From assembly GCA_023238725.1 (NCBI GenBank), contig CM041553.1:12081492-12145491 (forward strand): 64,000 bases of DNA, written 5' to 3'. This stretch comes from Scortum barcoo. Its lineage: Eukaryota; Chordata; Actinopteri; Centrarchiformes; Terapontidae. The stretch's first letter is position 1. Every line of letters begins with the position of its first letter. This document shows, one piece after another, positions 37,001 through 45,010 of this stretch. A program made the position numbers and the translations under genes. The notes under the pieces are model-generated. The model had not been told where the DNA came from. It worked only from the letters and a program-made list of their open reading frames with translations, and ran no database searches.

Positions 37001-39566
37001 AAGAACTGTGCAGTATGCCGCTCCTCAACCTCATAATATCAGTGCCACCGTTTTGATTTCGAGAGCCATTTTCCCTCTTTCGAATTAATATAGTCTGATC
37101 AAAACGTGGGCACGTCAGGTGAACATGTGTACAGACATTTCCCAGAGAATCTGGTGTGCTTAGTTGTGCCGGGATTAAACCTTACCTAACGAAGAGATTA
37201 AACCTTGAGTAGAAAAGTCACTTTATAAAACACTGCTGTGAAACCAAGTGGTTACATTTTCAGATATTATTCTTGAGGAAACGCACATATAGAGGCATGT
37301 TTTATTTCCCTGTGAGAATGAAAGTTTATTTGCATTAGTGACTGAGGTTTTCCTCTGATGGAGTCATACTTGTGAATTTTAAGGTGGCATTCTTGATGAT
37401 CTTTGTATTGTCAATTGACACAGTATAAATGCATATGTGAATTAACAGTATTTGCTATTTAACAGGGTATTGCAATGATATATTGTTAATCTCAGGAATG
37501 CTTTTTTAAAAAAAAAAAAAAAAAAACAACTTTTCTTTACTTCTCCCTCTTTTCAGTACTAAGGGATAGCACCCAAATCCCGGTATAATGATCTGTACCC
37601 GGTTATTTGTATTTAACCGACAACCTAATCCTAGACTCTGTTCTCTTCTCAAATTTAATCCTATAAAAAGAAAAGTTTTAAAAAGACAGCACTGATAAGT
37701 GTCCACCTATTCAGTGTTTCCTAAAACACTAACCTACATACCTATTTTTTTATTATTACCCAGTGTATTTCTTGTAGATGTAGGGCATGTGGATCTGTGA
37801 TTCTAGGTCAAATCGACTTTGGCTTGTAGTCATTTTACACAAATCCCTTTTCAATGTACTCTGCGCATACACCCCTTGAATGTTTGATGGTTAAGTTGAG
37901 AGAAAAGTGTGAAAAAAATCTGTTTAAACCACTTTCATTGCATTATTCATTTCTCTGCCATCCATCTGGGCTGAACACACTTCTTTAAGTCTTACTTTAA
38001 GCCTCACAAACATTAAAAAATCTCTGATATTTTCATGTTCTCTTGAAAATCAAGGAAAAATTTGTTTAAAAGCTCTCACATGGCCAGTGTAGGACAGACT
38101 TTCTTCTTCAGCTCAGCTTACGTCTGGGTGTTTGGTAACATGCTGTTTATTTTTATCAAGGTAATTAACTGAGGACGATAATAACAGTGGTTGCTATGTC
38201 GGCACAGAAGAATGTTCTGTGTGGGATCACAACTCACACACTTTGATGTTCCTTGTAAAACTGTAAGATTTCAGGATGATGAACGGCTGCCAAGTTGGCC
38301 GATGACCTGCACCGCTATCGTTATTTCGAAAACAGGCCCAAGAGATCTTACTTTTCCTTCCCCTATCATGAAGCTCTAATTATCTCCTATGTTAGACCGT
38401 GTCATTAATTATCTGCTGTTTTAACGCTACCTTCAGCCCTCATTATTTTCTGCACTTCAGCTTCTGCAGCTGAAGTCAACCTGTAAGTACACTTTTAACT
38501 TGACCAATTTGCCCGTTCTTTCATCTGCATTCTTGAGTCTGAGGCCTTGTTTCATCGAGAGATCTTACTTCTAACATCAACTACCTGCAGTGTAAAGATT
38601 TTTCTTGTTCATTGTTGGCGCTTTGGTTAAATGATTCTTTTGATTCACCCTCTCCTACAACTACACTGAGATGACAGGGTGATTACTTTTGTCACGTCTA
38701 AGGTTCACTGAGCCTGTCTGGTTATCGTGGCTGCGCCTGTAAAGTTCTTCATTCTTCTACAGCATATACGCAGTTTAACAGAGACAATTCTGAGAGACTC
38801 AAGAGAACACTTCAAATTTGCATTTAAATAAACAATTGGTGTGTGATTTTATACACAGACAGAGGCAAACTTCTCATTTTATCTGCTGACGGTTGATTTT
38901 GCTCACTGAAGTAACAATTGTCAAGCTGTCAAGCTAATCAAGCGCCAAAAATTTTAAATGTTTTAATAACTAGTTTTAGTTTGAAAACTGTATTAAATAT
39001 GCACTTGGTGTCTAGAAAAATATAGCAGTTAGCATCCTCATGACTTGACTAATTCTAAATAAATAAAGTAACACTGTTCTTGTATTGTAGTTTAGAGCCA
39101 GTGAGTTGTAGCATTATAAATATCATCAGATCAGACTGTATGTACTTTTAAAACCGTACTTTCCACAAACTGAGTGTTTTTAGGATGACGACCAACTGAT
39201 ATATTTAGCCAACCTAAAAATATTCTGTCAGTATTTTAGTATTCAGTAATTGGTTGCTAGTGTACAACTGTAATAACTGTTTTCTTTTCTTTCCAATGAA
39301 AACAAAGACGGCCACTGATCTCACCTGTTCTGCTCCTCCAATTTGGCCAGCAGCTCCAGTTCATCAGGACTCAGGTTCTCAGAGTCTGCTGGGGAGGCCG
39401 CTGGTGCTGACAGCACTGCATCATGGGAAGAGGAGTCTGGGCTGAGCACCGGGCTGCCCGTTGACGGGGGGTCTGGGTCCATGCCGGGAGGGGAAGAAGG
39501 GCACTCTAGCTGAGGGGGAGCCCCAGCAGAGCCCTCTCTCTCTGGGCTGCCGCTGGGAATAGACAT
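18583..39566 (-). CDS. evi5l: EVI5-like TBC-domain Rab GTPase-activating protein
   Basis: The product is a TBC (Tre-2/Bub2/Cdc16) Rab-GAP with a long coiled-coil tail; human EVI5L has been reported to act on Rab10 and Rab23, controlling vesicle traffic and ciliogenesis. Nineteen exons from ATG 39566 to TGA 18583 join without a phase error into 856 codons. Residues 1-144 hold the N-terminus with LSPDELELLAKLEEQNR and a serine-rich block. The TBC domain is about 146-375, with the arginine finger in RRDIART and the glutamine finger in YCQGS. About 395-755 is a heptad-rich coiled coil, and 753-856 an acidic serine-rich tail ending ALDN. The N-terminus (SPDSSS, ENLSPDE), EADSKSMRS and the LDN ending fit EVI5L rather than EVI5. 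A Rex3 LINE and a TIR element sit in its introns. Human EVI5L is about 800 residues. Confidence 0.92.
19068..19089 (+). repeat. Poly-T tract
   Basis: About 21 consecutive T in the last intron of evi5l. Confidence 0.95.
19507..19569 (+). repeat. (CA)n(TA)n microsatellite
   Basis: About 21 CA units pass into TA units, in the last evi5l intron. Confidence 0.97.
20749..20777 (+). repeat. (AAAC)n tract
   Basis: About seven AAAC units; the reverse strand reads as a TTTG repeat. Confidence 0.9.
22260..22355 (-). CDS. evi5l: evi5l exon 18 (coiled coil end)
   Basis: The 32 codons begin KEEGLIQGQLNHSDSRQYI and end ITELKNE. Borders TTTCAG-like CTGAA complement and GTTGGA; phase 0. Confidence 0.95.
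22500..22595 (-). CDS. evi5l: evi5l exon 17 (coiled coil)
   Basis: The 32 codons read SKEEVMAVRLREADSMAAMA and then ELRQKIAELEIQ. ADSMAA is closer to EVI5L than to EVI5. Confidence 0.96.
22965..23111 (-). CDS. evi5l: evi5l exon 16 (coiled coil)
   Basis: The 49 codons include ANQNKALQAQLSEMKRKQAE and end SDCK. The acceptor is CTCTAG and the donor GTCTGG. Confidence 0.95.
23335..23511 (-). CDS. evi5l: evi5l exon 15 (glycine run, coiled coil)
   Basis: The 59 codons start HHMSRGSSTGGGGGHWKESP, a glycine-rich break in the coiled coil, then AMNELQDKLMTVRLREAQ. Donor GTCAGA. Confidence 0.95.
23602..23742 (-). CDS. evi5l: evi5l exon 14 (coiled coil)
   Basis: The 47 codons begin KSSCLPDENNMAALQEEV and end AELNQRWQ. 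Phase 0 at both ends. Confidence 0.96.
24288..24404 (-). CDS. evi5l: evi5l exon 13 (coiled coil)
   Basis: The 39 codons begin YTEQFVNNLQTQLEQSRLRE and end MQDKVLDLEK. The intron before it (24405-29140) is the one carrying the Rex3 insertion. Confidence 0.96.
26072..27227 (+). mobile_element. 5'-truncated Rex3 (RTE-clade) LINE insertion
   Basis: The block encodes reverse-transcriptase sequence: HMCFVDLEKAFNRVP, LSPVLFIIFMDRISR and the catalytic LLFADDVVLLA, then EEFKYLGVLFTSEGKMERE. A second frame (26887-27227) has the endonuclease-less C-terminal part with RSQLRWLGHLFQMPPGRLP and RRPRGRPRTHWRDY. It ends in GGAT/GATG tetranucleotides, the hallmark Rex3/RTE 3' end. It is flanked by perfect 12-base target duplications TGTTCAATATAC at 26060-26071 and 27228-27239. 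It lies antisense in an evi5l intron. The 5' end is missing and the frame is broken near 26755-26886. Confidence 0.93.
26096..26785 (+). pseudogene. Rex3 reverse-transcriptase fragment
   Basis: The open frame of about 229 residues covers RT palm motifs with FADD at the catalytic site and the following thumb region. It loses its frame after YLVNLRS, where family members continue with a PTLTYGHELW-like stretch. The N-terminal endonuclease and finger region are absent. Confidence 0.88.
26887..27230 (+). pseudogene. Rex3 ORF C-terminal fragment
   Basis: The frame continues the LINE protein after the break, with REELGVEPLLLHIERSQLRW and a C-terminal KMDGWMD made of the terminal repeat units. Confidence 0.85.
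27963..28035 (+). repeat. (AT)n microsatellite
   Basis: About 36 uninterrupted AT units in an evi5l intron. Confidence 0.98.
29141..29281 (-). CDS. evi5l: evi5l exon 12 (coiled coil)
   Basis: The 47 codons begin GQVTRAQEAEENYVIKREL and end RELQQQK. Phase 0; the acceptor is GTTCCAG and the donor GTAAAC. Confidence 0.96.
29459..29790. mobile_element. Foldback MITE-like repeat (family A, copy 3)
   Basis: The left arm begins TTAAAGGAATAGTTTGGCAT and includes CTACAGCCAGCAGCC. The right part, AGCCAGGCTAGCTGTTTCCC to TAAACTAAGCTAACTG, is the diverged reverse complement of the inner arm seen at 4.6 kb. It lies in an evi5l intron. Confidence 0.7.
30197..30229 (-). CDS. evi5l: evi5l exon 11 (33-base cassette microexon)
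   Basis: The 11 codons read ESAALADRLIQ between GCTGCAG and GTAGCG. Both borders are in phase 0, so skipping keeps the frame. Human EVI5L isoforms differ by these 11 residues, so it is probably alternatively spliced here too. Confidence 0.93.
30554..30966. mobile_element. TIR-bearing MITE (TTGGTGCTTTTCC family)
   Basis: The element starts TTGGTGCTTTTCCACTA and ends TAATAGAAAAGCGCCAA, an inverted repeat with a few mismatches. Internal CTCGACTC/GACTCGACTC repeats sit next to both ends. No transposase frame. It separates evi5l exons 10 and 11. The target duplication is unclear, so I do not name the superfamily. Confidence 0.8.
31135..31188 (-). CDS. evi5l: evi5l exon 10 (coiled coil)
   Basis: The 18 codons read RLRTENRLLKQRIETLEK, near-invariant in EVI5 and EVI5L. 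Phase 0 at both ends. Confidence 0.96.
31279..31337 (+). repeat. (GACA)n with interspersed CA tracts
   Basis: GACA units pass into ACACACAAACAG repeats, ending directly beside the donor of evi5l exon 9 (last exon base 31339). Confidence 0.93.
31339..31399 (-). CDS. evi5l: evi5l exon 9 (coiled coil)
   Basis: The 61 bases encode LEKEYTTIKNKEMEEQIEIK after completing a split Lys codon. The acceptor is ATCAG and the donor GTGCGT. Confidence 0.95.
31663..31760 (-). CDS. evi5l: evi5l exon 8 (TBC-coiled coil hinge)
   Basis: The exon encodes HFQKVIPHQFDSCPDKL and AYQVKYNPKRMKK, the link between TBC domain and coiled coil. It ends two bases into a Lys codon at the donor GTAAGA. Confidence 0.95.
32547..32636 (-). 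CDS. evi5l: evi5l exon 7 (TBC end)
   Basis: The 30 codons run GLEIIFRVGLAILQ to QLDMEGMSQ. Phase 0 at both ends; the donor is GTAAGC. Confidence 0.96.
32736..32879 (-). CDS. evi5l: evi5l exon 6 (TBC)
   Basis: The 48 codons include SQSFHTSMYASSWFLTLF and IFDIFMYE, conserved TBC core sequence. The longest open frame in this stretch is on another phase, so the exon is visible only by translation between its borders. Confidence 0.95.
33058..33183 (-). CDS. evi5l: evi5l exon 5 (TBC)
   Basis: The 42 codons include MPEEEAFCVFVRLMQ and ELFKPSMAELGLC. Phase 0 at both ends; borders CTCCCAG and GTAAAG. Confidence 0.96.
33476..33550 (-). CDS. evi5l: evi5l exon 4 (glutamine finger)
   Basis: The 25 codons read AYSLVDREVGYCQGSAF followed by IVGLLLMQ. 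YCQ is the YxQ catalytic glutamine-finger motif of TBC Rab-GAPs. Phase 0 at both ends. Confidence 0.97.
34601..34828 (-). CDS. evi5l: evi5l exon 3 (TBC start, arginine finger)
   Basis: The exon opens the TBC domain with IRKGIPHHFRAIVWQLL and contains LIRRDIARTYPEHEFF, the IxxDxxR arginine-finger motif. Near the end it reads DSLGRKEVLF, one residue longer than the DSLGQEVLF form I know for EVI5 and EVI5L. The donor is GTGAGC. Confidence 0.96.
35754..35943 (-). CDS. evi5l: evi5l exon 2 (serine-rich, pre-TBC)
   Basis: The exon encodes EADSKSMRSMSGSRRNSG, a poly-serine block and EEDTWILWGRIVNEWEEW. It carries residues 81-144. The borders are CACTCAG and GTGGGG. Confidence 0.95.
35944..39324. other. 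evi5l: Long evi5l intron 1 without recognised element
   Basis: The stretch between exons 1 and 2 is AT-rich with a poly-A run at 37508-37526. I see no exon or repeat family I can name. Confidence 0.6.
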
Positions 39567-39720
39567 GGTGGTGAGGATGGAGTCGGACAGGTGGAGCAGC
39601 GTGGGCGTGGAAAGAGGCTCGTCCAGGCTCAAAGCTGGTCGCCTTCCTCGGTGAGGCTGTCTGTCACCTGATTGGCCACTTGGCTGGCCACGGAGCCAAT
39701 ATGATCAGAGTTCTTCAAAC
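39325..39720 (-). CDS. evi5l: evi5l exon 1 as seen (start uncertain)
   Basis: The exon ends GAACAG before the donor GTGAGA. From ATG 39566 it encodes MSIPSGSPERE, a proline/serine-rich stretch and LSPDELELLAKLEEQNR. Upstream, a good acceptor (CTACGACAG) precedes 39720. From it another frame reads LKNSDHIGSVASQVANQ and so on, resembling the N-terminus of EVI5, but stops at TGA near 39628. One additional base in the CTTTG run would join the two frames. The start could therefore lie in a further upstream exon. Confidence 0.75.
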
Positions 39721-40999
39721 CTGTCGTAGACACAGAAAGGCCGCAGATAATTAAAGTTAAAATGTCATTCTGAAATCACAGATCAATATAACACTGTGAT
39801 TATTATAGCATTATTGTTCTGGTAAATGGACACCAATAAACGAATAAAAAAAGACATCGAAGTTGTCCATATGTACAAACATTGTAATCCTTTGCTTCTT
39901 TAGTTCTAAGTTTGGAGGACAGACGAGAGACAAGAGAGGTCATGCTTGACTTAATAGAACATCTGGTCATACTGGTCCAATCCACACGAAGACGCCAATC
40001 ATGCTTCTCCACACCCTGGCTCAAATAACTGGTTTGAAGGAGTGGCTCTTAGTCACTGTGATGACATCATCCCGACTGCGAACATCACGGCCCGTCACTG
40101 CAGACAGACTCCGCTAGCAGAGAGCTGTTTATATTCACACTGACGTAGGCCCAGTGATCACAGAAACACTGCTGCTGACGTGACATGTAAATAAACGATT
40201 GTGATGTACAGACTCGAAATGAAAGAACAGACCTGTCAGCGGTGTTACACACGTAACAACCTTCAATGGTATTTAATTAATATCAGAGTGTATGGCTTTC
40301 AGCAGGGCTCAGTCATGGACACACCTCCTGAGCGATTAGTGTGCATTAAAATAAATCAATCAGATCATAAATAAAATTGGATGAATAATTGAGTTCAGAG
40401 AGATGAGGCGGGTTATAAAGAGCTGAAACCACTGGCTAGAATCAGGAGAGTTTGGGAAGCTTTTAATTGTCTCCCTTCTCTTGTAAACCCTAAAGTGATT
40501 TCACACCAAGAAAAAAGCTTGTGTAAAAATTGATGCAATTGTGCTGTTTGAGCTGACGGCATCGAGAATATATTCTTGTCTGACTGGGAGTTTTATAAAT
40601 GAGAAGAAACACCTATGTTGTGTGTGTGTTGTTGTTCCTTCCAAGTTTAATTATTCTGCCAGTGATTAAGGGACAGGATTCGTGTCTGGAGCGCAACATT
40701 TAACTTGCTAATGTTAGACAGAACACCAAGCCCTGTGCTTTGCTTTCCCCTCATCATATTCATCTTTACAAATGCATGCAGAAGATAGAGAGCTGAATAG
40801 CAGGGGACAGTGAAGACGTCTGTTTCCTCTAGCATGTGTTAGGATTTCACACATGGCAGAGAGGAAAACAAACATCCCAAAGCTTGGCTGTTGTGCTGCA
40901 AGTTCAACTGCTGAACTTAAACTAGGGAAGCAGTAAAAAGGACAAAGACTCTTAAACACACACATACATACTACTACTATACACACACAAACTCTTCTT

Positions 41000-41002
<3 letters not shown>

Positions 41003-41030
<28 letters not shown>
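41003..41030 (+). repeat. (TC)n microsatellite
   Basis: About 14 TC units. Confidence 0.95.
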
Positions 41031-43577
41031 GCTGCAGCAAGAAAAAAAAAAGAGAGGCAGCTGTGGGGGAGTTGCAATTGGTCAGTGGAGAAAATGAGTC
41101 AAAAGAGCCGAAATACTGTTCTGTAATAGGGAGCAAAACTCCCCTGACTCTCCCTCCTCTGCATTATGGACAGTAGCTCTTTTACTGGGGAAACCCTGTG
41201 GAAATTACTTCTGGCCACAAACACACGCAGAGTATAGCTGATGACAGGCTAATAATAACTAGTGATAATACGTATAATACAATAAATATAGGGGCTATGC
41301 ACTTCTGCTGAAGAGAGAAATGCCATACACAACATACACAAAGACAGCAGTGTAGTCACTGTCAGCATACTCTACAACACACACAAACAATATGGTCTAT
41401 TGATCATCAAATACCATATCAAACCGGCCATATATCAGAAAACATAAAAACAATGCAATGTAGAATTGATATCGGCCATGTGATCAACCGTGAAGGTCGA
41501 GAGAGAGACACGCGGCAGCCTGTGCAATCGTTTTTGAAGCATATGATGCAGACATACACCACAAAACAAGGAGAGCAGAAAAACAGCCCGCAGGAAAAGA
41601 GGGGGGAGAGAGAGGAGAGAGAGGAGCATAATAACAGTCTGAACAGGGAAAACACTACATGGGGAAGAGACAAGGACCACATTCATGCACAGAAACGGGC
41701 CCAATCAAAAGAGCCATTAACAAGCCAATGAGACCGATCACATTTATTAAAGGGCTCGGTCAAAGGACAAACCTGAAATAATGTCCTTTTCATATCAAAG
41801 TGCCTCCCCCAACATAAGCTAATGATAGAGGGGATTTTTACTGAAGTTCATCTAGTAAAGTCCAGAACTGACAGTGTTGGCCTGCCTTTTCTTCTGAGAT
41901 AATCTGAGAATTTTATACATCTCATTTAAAGAGTTTAATCAAAATTGATTTTTAAAATATAATAGCAAAGGGGCCACTATGAGGAGAGTTAGTGGAGACC
42001 GAAGACAAGCAAACAATTTTTGTCATTGTTGTTTCAAAGTAGCGGCTGTTTGTCTATGGTTGCTTTATTGTTCGTCTCTAGGTCTGTATTAGTGTGTTAA
42101 ATTATGTGTTTTATCTCTTAAAAGCCTGCAAATCTAGCCTTGGCTAGAAGTCCTATACATGTTGCATGAATTGCATTTCATTTAGATGTAACGATCATCT
42201 TTATGCGTCGTCCCTGCCAAATGAAATAATACATGAATAACTCAAAATGATCTGACAGATGGGTTAGCCTAAGGCAGCGCTGCATCTGCCTTGTCAGTCA
42301 CGGATTTAATCCCAGCAGTAGAATTGAACTGAGCTCTGTTACTGATAAAACGTACGTACATCTAGACAACTGGAGATGTTTTTACCTTGATCTCAATACT
42401 CAGAAGCCCCTCAGTGAGTGGACAGCTGAGAGACAGAGACCATAATGTTGGTGAGGCTGACTGTCTGATCAGAGCCCTCACTCACTGCTGTTTCAGGACA
42501 AGAGTTCAGTTCAATCAGTTTGAAACATCAAAATGTTATTGTGCTTAAACTGGTCACTCTATTCATGGAGCTTGTTGAAGGTGGTTCTACTTGTGCTGAG
42601 AGAGAGAGGGAAAAAAAAGACCTGATTTGGGGAAAAATGTTCCCTAAGAACTTCCATGCTAGCTCTTGCACAGACCACTAACTACTAGGTTACAGGAATT
42701 CCCACCAATAGCCTGCATCCATATTACATGGTTAACTGCGAGAAACACACTGCTTTGCCACATACTTGCAGGTTTTGAATACTACCATCAATTATTGCAA
42801 ACTAGCTAAAAACAAAAGGGAAAACACTTCTGGTTCAAAAACAAAATAAAAACCGATCCTGGACTAATAAGGATTTTATTAGAAAATTGACGTCTGCTTT
42901 CTGAATTGCTTTACAAAAAAAACAACCACACACACACACAAGTGGCACGAAAAACATCTTAAGCATCAGCCTGTTAGCGACGACAGAACAAAAGAAGAGA
43001 TGCTTCGGAGAGGTTTCAGCGCTACAGAGGGCTTTTCAGCTGTGTCACTGTGGTCAGACCACACTGTAAAAAGGTGTGAGTCATGCAGCAGAGTACTACT
43101 GAAGTGGGAATTTTTCCCCCTCCACCCCCCCCTCACACTCACACACACACACTTGGTTAATGGAAGGACGTTGTGAAGGTCTCTGACAAAGCAAAACAAG
43201 CCGGATTTTCCTGTGCTTGGCTGTTGCTCTGCAGATGACAGCAGGCTCGCTCTAATGTCATTGTGTCCAAGCATGTTTCGCGTTTGTGTGCGCTGTTGAA
43301 TGTTTGAATGTATTTATCCTGTGCACTGACATGTATCCCTGCTTGGTTTAGTCCATGTTTATACTGCACCTCAGTACGTGTGTGTCGCCATGTATGGTAC
43401 AGTAAGTGTGTGACCTCTGTCAAAGACGTGTACAGTTTTGTGTTTGTTTATTCTCTCCTTGACTGATGTCACAACGCGCATCTATGGTGTTGTGTAAAGT
43501 GTGTGCCTGAACGCATCCTCCCCGAGCTCTCGCTGTCTACAGAAACAGCCAGTGCCATTGTTTCCTCCTCTGTCCAC

Positions 43578-43579
<2 letters not shown>

Positions 43580-43626
<47 letters not shown>
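43580..43626 (+). repeat. (TC)n(AC)n microsatellite
   Basis: About 14 TC units are followed by about nine AC units. Confidence 0.96.
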
Positions 43627-44354
43627 TTTAATTCAACATGAACCCACATCCCTTTGCCCCTCAATGATTTTGTATCCCTAGTTTAGTGCAGGATGTATCT
43701 GATTTCTGGAGTAAAGAAGCTTTATGCTGTCTCCATCTGGGCTCAGTAACCTTGAACTGGCCTGGGGCAACTAAATTTAGGAGGGTTAAAAAAAAAAAAA
43801 ACTGAAACTGAAACAAAAAAACAGGACAAACCTGGCGAGGATTTTATGAAAGAAATCTGCTAGTTTTCATGGAAATCCCAACCTAGCTGATGTGTCCCCC
43901 CCGTCCCCTCCCATCCCCTCTGTCTGTGTTTAATGTCTTGCCCTCTGGGTCTTCCAGCCCTGACATGAAAAGGGCGTCTCCTGTGTTAATCTGTGGCTTA
44001 TAACCTCGCTGTTGTTCAACTCATGATCTCATGTTTGGTTACCAACACATGGGCTGATCACTTCAAAGCTATTCATCTACTGGATCCGCTGTCCTTGTGA
44101 CTGCTGTCGGGCTTGACGTTGCTCAAAGCTTCCCATTGTAAAGGAGGGGTGTGTTGTTGTTTTTTCCCTACTCAAAGCTCTCTCGCTCGGTGTTTGAGCC
44201 AATCTGATTGGCTCAATTAACTACTATGGAACTGTTCCTCAATGCACATAATGACAACAGAAACACACTCCACATATAGTCCACAAGGGCAACGGGTTGT
44301 AAAGCAGATACCAATCAATTTGTGTATGATGGAAGCAGGCTTTTAAATGACCTG

Positions 44355-44755
44355 AAAAGTACTACAACATCTACTCAAATACTGCACTTACATCAAGTAA
44401 TATTTGGAGGCATTTATTCTTTGAGTATTTCCGTTTTATACTATTTCAGTGGATACAGGGTATTTTTACTATACTTAATAAACAACAAGTTATTACTTTT
44501 CAGTTTTAGATTTGTACATACGAAACATGATCTGTTTATAAAATATTATGTTCTGCTACAAATGACACTACACAACACTATAGGTACACACTGCAGCCCC
44601 ACCATTAACAACAACATTATAGTAACATTTACATGTGAATGCAATAACAAGATAACAATATAACACTGAAAAACGCCAATTCTACATAATGAGTACTTTA
44701 ACATTTTATTGCTAATAATTGAAATAGTATTCAATATTGGACTTAAGTCACAATG
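44355..44755 (+). mobile_element. Degenerate hAT element (CAGTGGTGGAAAG family, copy 2)
   Basis: Interior blocks of the family are recognisable, such as TTCTACATAATGAGTACTTT and the TACTCAAATACTGCACTTA start. The terminal inverted repeats have decayed. The orientation is opposite to the copy at 9.8 kb. Confidence 0.6.
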
Positions 44756-44784
44756 CTAGACTCGCAACGGACAACTTAAGAAAA

Positions 44785-45010
44785 ACAGGATTCAAGATTC
44801 AAGATTCTTTATTGTCATTCCAACACAAGTCAAACATGGATGGAGCGAGATAAGATACCCTGGTCCCGGTGCAAGCCCAAAAAGTATAAAGATATAAAAA
44901 AGTATAATATTATAAAAATAAAATAAACAAGATAAAATAAACAAGATAGAAAAGCGAAAATGAGGTAGTGCAAGATAAAACAGAATAAATATGATTTAAC
45001 TGTAGTGCAA
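44785..45010 (-). repeat. L2-type LINE 3' tail
   Basis: GATTCAAGATTCAAGATTC followed by TTTATTGTCATTCCAACAC is the reverse complement of the tandem tail that ends fish L2 LINEs. The adjoining AAGTATAAAGATATAAAAAA block is typical of the 3' UTR. Confidence 0.7.

Larger units (their letters stand above)
39721..44354. other. Flank upstream of evi5l exon 1, no gene recognised
   Basis: A possible 5' exon of evi5l on the - strand should lie here or further right. One string near 42388 has a fair donor (AAG then GTAAAA) and a CTCTCAG acceptor about 45 bases before it, but no conserved peptide, so it is not called. CT and CA microsatellites occur at 41003 and 43580. Confidence 0.45.

Noticed and set aside
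18583..39720. EVI5 instead of EVI5L as the identity of the TBC gene
   Set aside because: The N-terminal SPDSSS and ENLSPDE strings, EADSKSMRS, ADSMAA and the C-terminal LDN fit EVI5L; only short segments such as EYTTIK look more like EVI5.
42388..42450. Upstream 5' exon of evi5l
   Set aside because: Borders are fair but the sequence encodes nothing resembling the EVI5 N-terminus.
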